From NCBI GenBank assembly GCA_964543545.1, contig CAZIYT010000002.1, positions 124,001-188,000 on the forward strand: a stretch of 64,000 bases of DNA, given 5' to 3'. The translations under genes and the position numbers were made by a program. Positions 61,536 through 64,000 of the stretch are shown piece by piece (position 1 is the first letter of the stretch; each line of letters starts with the position of its first letter). This DNA is from UBA4416 sp964543545. Its GTDB lineage: Bacteria > Bacteroidota > Bacteroidia > B-17B0 > Aurantibacillaceae. The notes beneath the pieces were generated by a model. It searched no databases, was not told the origin of the DNA, and saw only the letters and a list, made by a program, of their open reading frames with translations.

Positions 61536-62724
61536 GCGTTTTGGTATTTAAATAATGCGTATAAGTATCCAGGTCTTTATCGCCGCGCCCCGAAAGGTTG
61601 AGGACCACCACATCGCTGGCATTGAAGCTCAACCGATTCAATACCGCCAGGGCATGTGCGCTTTCCAGCGCCGGAATGATGCCTTCCTGCCGGGTGAGGT
61701 TGAGCGCTGCCTCCAGGGCTTCATCGTCTGTTACGCTCAGGTAAGTAGCGCGTTTCACCTCGTGTAAAAAAGCGTGCATCGGTCCTACGCCCGGATAATC
61801 GAGCCCGGCGGAAATGCTGTAAGGTTCGGTGATCTGCCCGTCTTCCGTTTGCATCAGGCACGTTTTGCTGCCGTGAATAATGCCAGCTGTCCCGATGCTG
61901 AGCGTAGCAGCCGTATGGCCCGAATCAATGCCTTTCCCCGCTGCTTCCACACCAATGAGTCTTACCTCCTCATCTTCCAGGAAATGATAGAAAGCACCGG
62001 CCGCATTGCTTCCTCCGCCGATGCAGGCAATCACGTAATCGGGATTTTCAACGCCAGTGGCCTGTAGTAATTGTGTTTTGATTTCCTGGCTGATCACCGA
62101 TTGGAAGCGGGCCACCATGTCGGGATACGGGTGCGGGCCTACCACTGAGCCGATGATGTAATGCGTGTCATCTGCGTGATTGATCCAGTCGCGGATAGCC
62201 TCATTGGTTGCGTCTTTCAGGGTTTTGCTGCCCGAGCTTACGGAAACAATTGTTGCACCCAACATCTTCATCCGCGCCACATTCGGTGCCTGCCGCCGGA
62301 TGTCTTCCTCACCCATGTATACGATGCATTCCATTTTCATGAGTGCGCAGGCTGTCGCGGTTGCCACGCCATGCTGGCCTGCACCTGTTTCCGCGATGAT
62401 GCGTTTTTTTCCTAGGCGCCGTGCCAGGATTATCTGCCCTAAGGCATTGTTGATCTTATGCGCGCCGGTATGGTTCAGGTCTTCACGCTTCAGGAACACG
62501 ATCGCACCGTAGTGTTTCGATAAGTTGGCGGCGAGGTATAAGGGTGTTGGCCGTCCCACATAGTGTTTCAACAGCTCATCGAATTCTTTTATGAAGGAAG
62601 GATCATGAAGGATGTCCAGGTAATTCTTCCGGAGCGTTTCGACCGTGTTATAAAGGATCTCCGGAATATAGGCGCCGCCAAAGGCCCCGTAATAACCCTG
62701 TTCGTTAACAGAATAAGTTTGCAT
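61525..62724 (-). CDS. trpB: tryptophan synthase beta subunit
   Basis: A 399-residue PLP enzyme that joins indole and serine. The PLP Lys lies in Thr-Gly-Ala-His-Lys-Ile-Asn-Asn (about residue 85), and Gly-Gly-Gly-Ser-Asn-Ala binds the phosphate. The start is the ATG at 62724 (Met-Gln-Thr-Tyr-Ser-Val), not an upstream codon at 62796 inside trpF. It overlaps trpF by 20 bases. Confidence 0.97.
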   Translation of the reverse strand: MQTYSVNEQGYYGAFGGAYIPEILYNTVETLRKNYLDILHDPSFIKEFDELLKHYVGRPTPLYLAANLSKHYGAIVFLKREDLNHTGAHKINNALGQIILARRLGKKRIIAETGAGQHGVATATACALMKMECIVYMGEEDIRRQAPNVARMKMLGATIVSVSSGSKTLKDATNEAIRDWINHADDTHYIIGSVVGPHPYPDMVARFQSVISQEIKTQLLQATGVENPDYVIACIGGGSNAAGAFYHFLEDEEVRLIGVEAAGKGIDSGHTAATLSIGTAGIIHGSKTCLMQTEDGQITEPYSISAGLDYPGVGPMHAFLHEVKRATYLSVTDDEALEAALNLTRQEGIIPALESAHALAVLNRLSFNASDVVVLNLSGRGDKDLDTYTHYLNTKTHDQ

Positions 62725-63349
62725 GGTCGTCTGGATTAAGTTGTTTGATAAAGGTTGCAAGCTTAGCAGGATCTTTGACTCCCGGCTCCGTTTCAAATTT
62801 TGAGTTCAGGTCGAGCGCGGCAAGCTGTCCGGATGGAAGCTTTCTGATCTGTTGAAGAGCTTCGCCGTCGATGCCGCCGCTCAGGAAGAAAGGAATTTCG
62901 TAATGATAATTCTGCAGGATCGTGTAATCGAAGGAAGTACCGCTGCCGCCATGCTGAGGGCTATAAGTGTCGAATAAAAAATAATCGACATGAGGCACGT
63001 AGCTTTCCAGCGTCTTAAAATCAAAATCCTCTTTGATGCCAACGGCCTTGATCACTTTCACATAAGGCTTGAGTTCCTGGCACAGCGCCTTGCTTTCGTT
63101 CCCGTGCAGCTGCACCGCATCCAGGTCGTAGCGCGCTATGGCGCTAAAGATGGAGTAGCTGTCTTCATCAACAAACACACCGGTTTTCTGAATGTGCTTC
63201 GGAATGCTTCTCACAAAGTCAAAGCTGATGCGATCGCCGATATACCTCGGTGAATTTTTATAAAAGATGAAGCCGATATAATCGATCGCCAGGCGGCTTA
63301 TTTGTTCGATGTTGTGCGGCTCCCTGAGTCCGCATACTTTTAGTTTCAT
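62705..63349 (-). CDS. trpF: phosphoribosylanthranilate isomerase
   Basis: A 214-residue TIM-barrel isomerase. The catalytic Cys is in Leu-Lys-Val-Cys-Gly-Leu-Arg (residue 5), and the catalytic Asp in Leu-Phe-Asp-Thr-Tyr-Ser-Pro (about residue 130). It lies 102 bases after trpC on the same strand. The end overlaps trpB, giving coupled translation. Confidence 0.96.
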   Translation of the reverse strand: MKLKVCGLREPHNIEQISRLAIDYIGFIFYKNSPRYIGDRISFDFVRSIPKHIQKTGVFVDEDSYSIFSAIARYDLDAVQLHGNESKALCQELKPYVKVIKAVGIKEDFDFKTLESYVPHVDYFLFDTYSPQHGGSGTSFDYTILQNYHYEIPFFLSGGIDGEALQQIRKLPSGQLAALDLNSKFETEPGVKDPAKLATFIKQLNPDDHANLFC

Positions 63350-63451
63350 GGATAGATTTTATGGTGTTTAATTGTCATAACGTGTCAGGGTGCATCGTGC
63401 AGCCATGCTCTCTTAATTTTCGCTTGTCTCTTCGAAATAGGGCTGTATTCA

Positions 63452-64000
63452 TCATTTCAACGTTTTACCTAATTCGAGTTTGGTTAATAATTCTGTGCTT
63501 TCCCGTTCTTTCCGGTGATCGAGTAATTGGATGAACTCCTTGCAGGCCAGGTGAGGCCGGGCTTGTTTCATAAAATAACTCCCGATGAGAAAGCCCTTGT
63601 AGCCGTGGTTCCGCAATTTCAGAATGGCCTCCACGCTTTCGATGCCACTCTCCGCGACTTTCACAATGTCTTTCGGAAGGAGGGCACTCATGCTGACCGC
63701 GTGGTTGATGTCGATGCGCATCGTCCCGAGGTCGCGGTTGTTCACACCAATCACATCTGTTTGGTGACAGATCTTGTCCAGCTCATCGGCTCCGTGAAGC
63801 TCGAGTAATACTTCCATACCCAGGGACTGAGCGAGCTCAGTAAGCTGCATGATTTCTCCCTTTGTGAGGATGGCTGCGATCAGGAGAATGGCATCGGCAC
63901 CTATCGATTTGGCTTCGATCACCTGGTACTCATCGATGATGAAGTCTTTTCGCAGGATGGGACAGAAATTAAATTTCCTGGCTGTAGTCAGATCCGCCGA
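63452..64000 (-). CDS. trpC: indole-3-glycerol phosphate synthase, N-terminus beyond window edge
   Basis: The last 182 residues are visible; the frame is open to the right edge, so the gene begins outside. The conserved Pro-Ile-Leu-Arg-Lys-Asp-Phe-Ile-Ile-Asp-Glu-Tyr-Gln segment, Gly-Val-Asn-Asn-Arg-Asp-Leu and Glu-Ser-Gly-Ile are all present and define the family. It closes the indole ring from CdRP. It precedes trpF, as in the usual Bacteroidota trp order, so trpE, trpG and trpD are expected further to the right. Confidence 0.96.
   Translation of the reverse strand, partial: SADLTTARKFNFCPILRKDFIIDEYQVIEAKSIGADAILLIAAILTKGEIMQLTELAQSLGMEVLLELHGADELDKICHQTDVIGVNNRDLGTMRIDINHAVSMSALLPKDIVKVAESGIESVEAILKLRNHGYKGFLIGSYFMKQARPHLACKEFIQLLDHRKERESTELLTKLELGKTLK

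Overview
The window looks like chromosomal DNA from a member of the Bacteroidota. The evidence is a 1100-residue secreted repeat protein ending in a gliding-motility-type (CHU_C, type IX secretion) sorting domain, a DUF1573 lipoprotein–YajC–CdaR/YbbR–CoaE gene string, start codons without Shine-Dalgarno sequences, and several promoters that fit the Bacteroidota pattern (TTG, about 19 bp, TAnnTTTG). The genus cannot be fixed from sequence alone. No rRNA, tRNA, CRISPR array, transposase or phage gene was seen.

Layout. Positions 1-7.6 kb hold small membrane, cytochrome and hypothetical genes, an OmpA-type envelope protein, a divergent NmrA-like reductase/HxlR regulator pair with a clear operator-like palindrome, a receiver-only response regulator, three small orphan genes (DUF5655-like, SUKH, KTSC-like) and 3-hydroxybutyrate dehydrogenase. 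7.8-15.2 kb holds a LOG-family protein, the large adhesin and uvrA. 15.3-23.8 kb is a minus-strand envelope/polysaccharide block: lytic transglycosylase, WecA-type initiating transferase, RmlC-type epimerase, Wzc-type tyrosine autokinase, Wza-type export lipoprotein, a GT4 transferase and Mpl. A fatty-acid desaturase, a cysteine desulfurase and argS follow on the same strand.

28.6-36.1 kb is mainly plus strand: nucleotide-sugar epimerase, AsnB-type amidotransferase, GT4 and bioD (overlapping or tightly packed), then an arginase-family hydrolase and an ABC exporter. 36.2-43.0 kb is a minus-strand cassette (two PLP aminotransferase-like proteins, WbqC, GNAT, PhyH dioxygenase, two methyltransferases, GT2) with several overlapping start/stop codons. 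It looks like a pathway for a decorated amino sugar on a surface glycan and is the best candidate here for an undescribed pathway.

43.1-55.1 kb holds dtd, dsbD with a separate DsbD-alpha-like gene, clpB, a GT4, a PrsW-like membrane protease, dnaA, and a 5'-nucleotidase split into two overlapping genes in reversed order. 55.2-59.6 kb holds a thioesterase, an LRR protein and the coaE-cdaR-yajC-DUF1573 block. 59.7-64.0 kb is the end of the tryptophan operon (trpC-trpF-trpB-trpA) followed by a DAHP synthase; trpC runs off the right edge.

The main theme is surface-glycan synthesis and export spread over three loci, embedded in housekeeping genes. Intergenic regions carry several dispersed palindromic repeat families.
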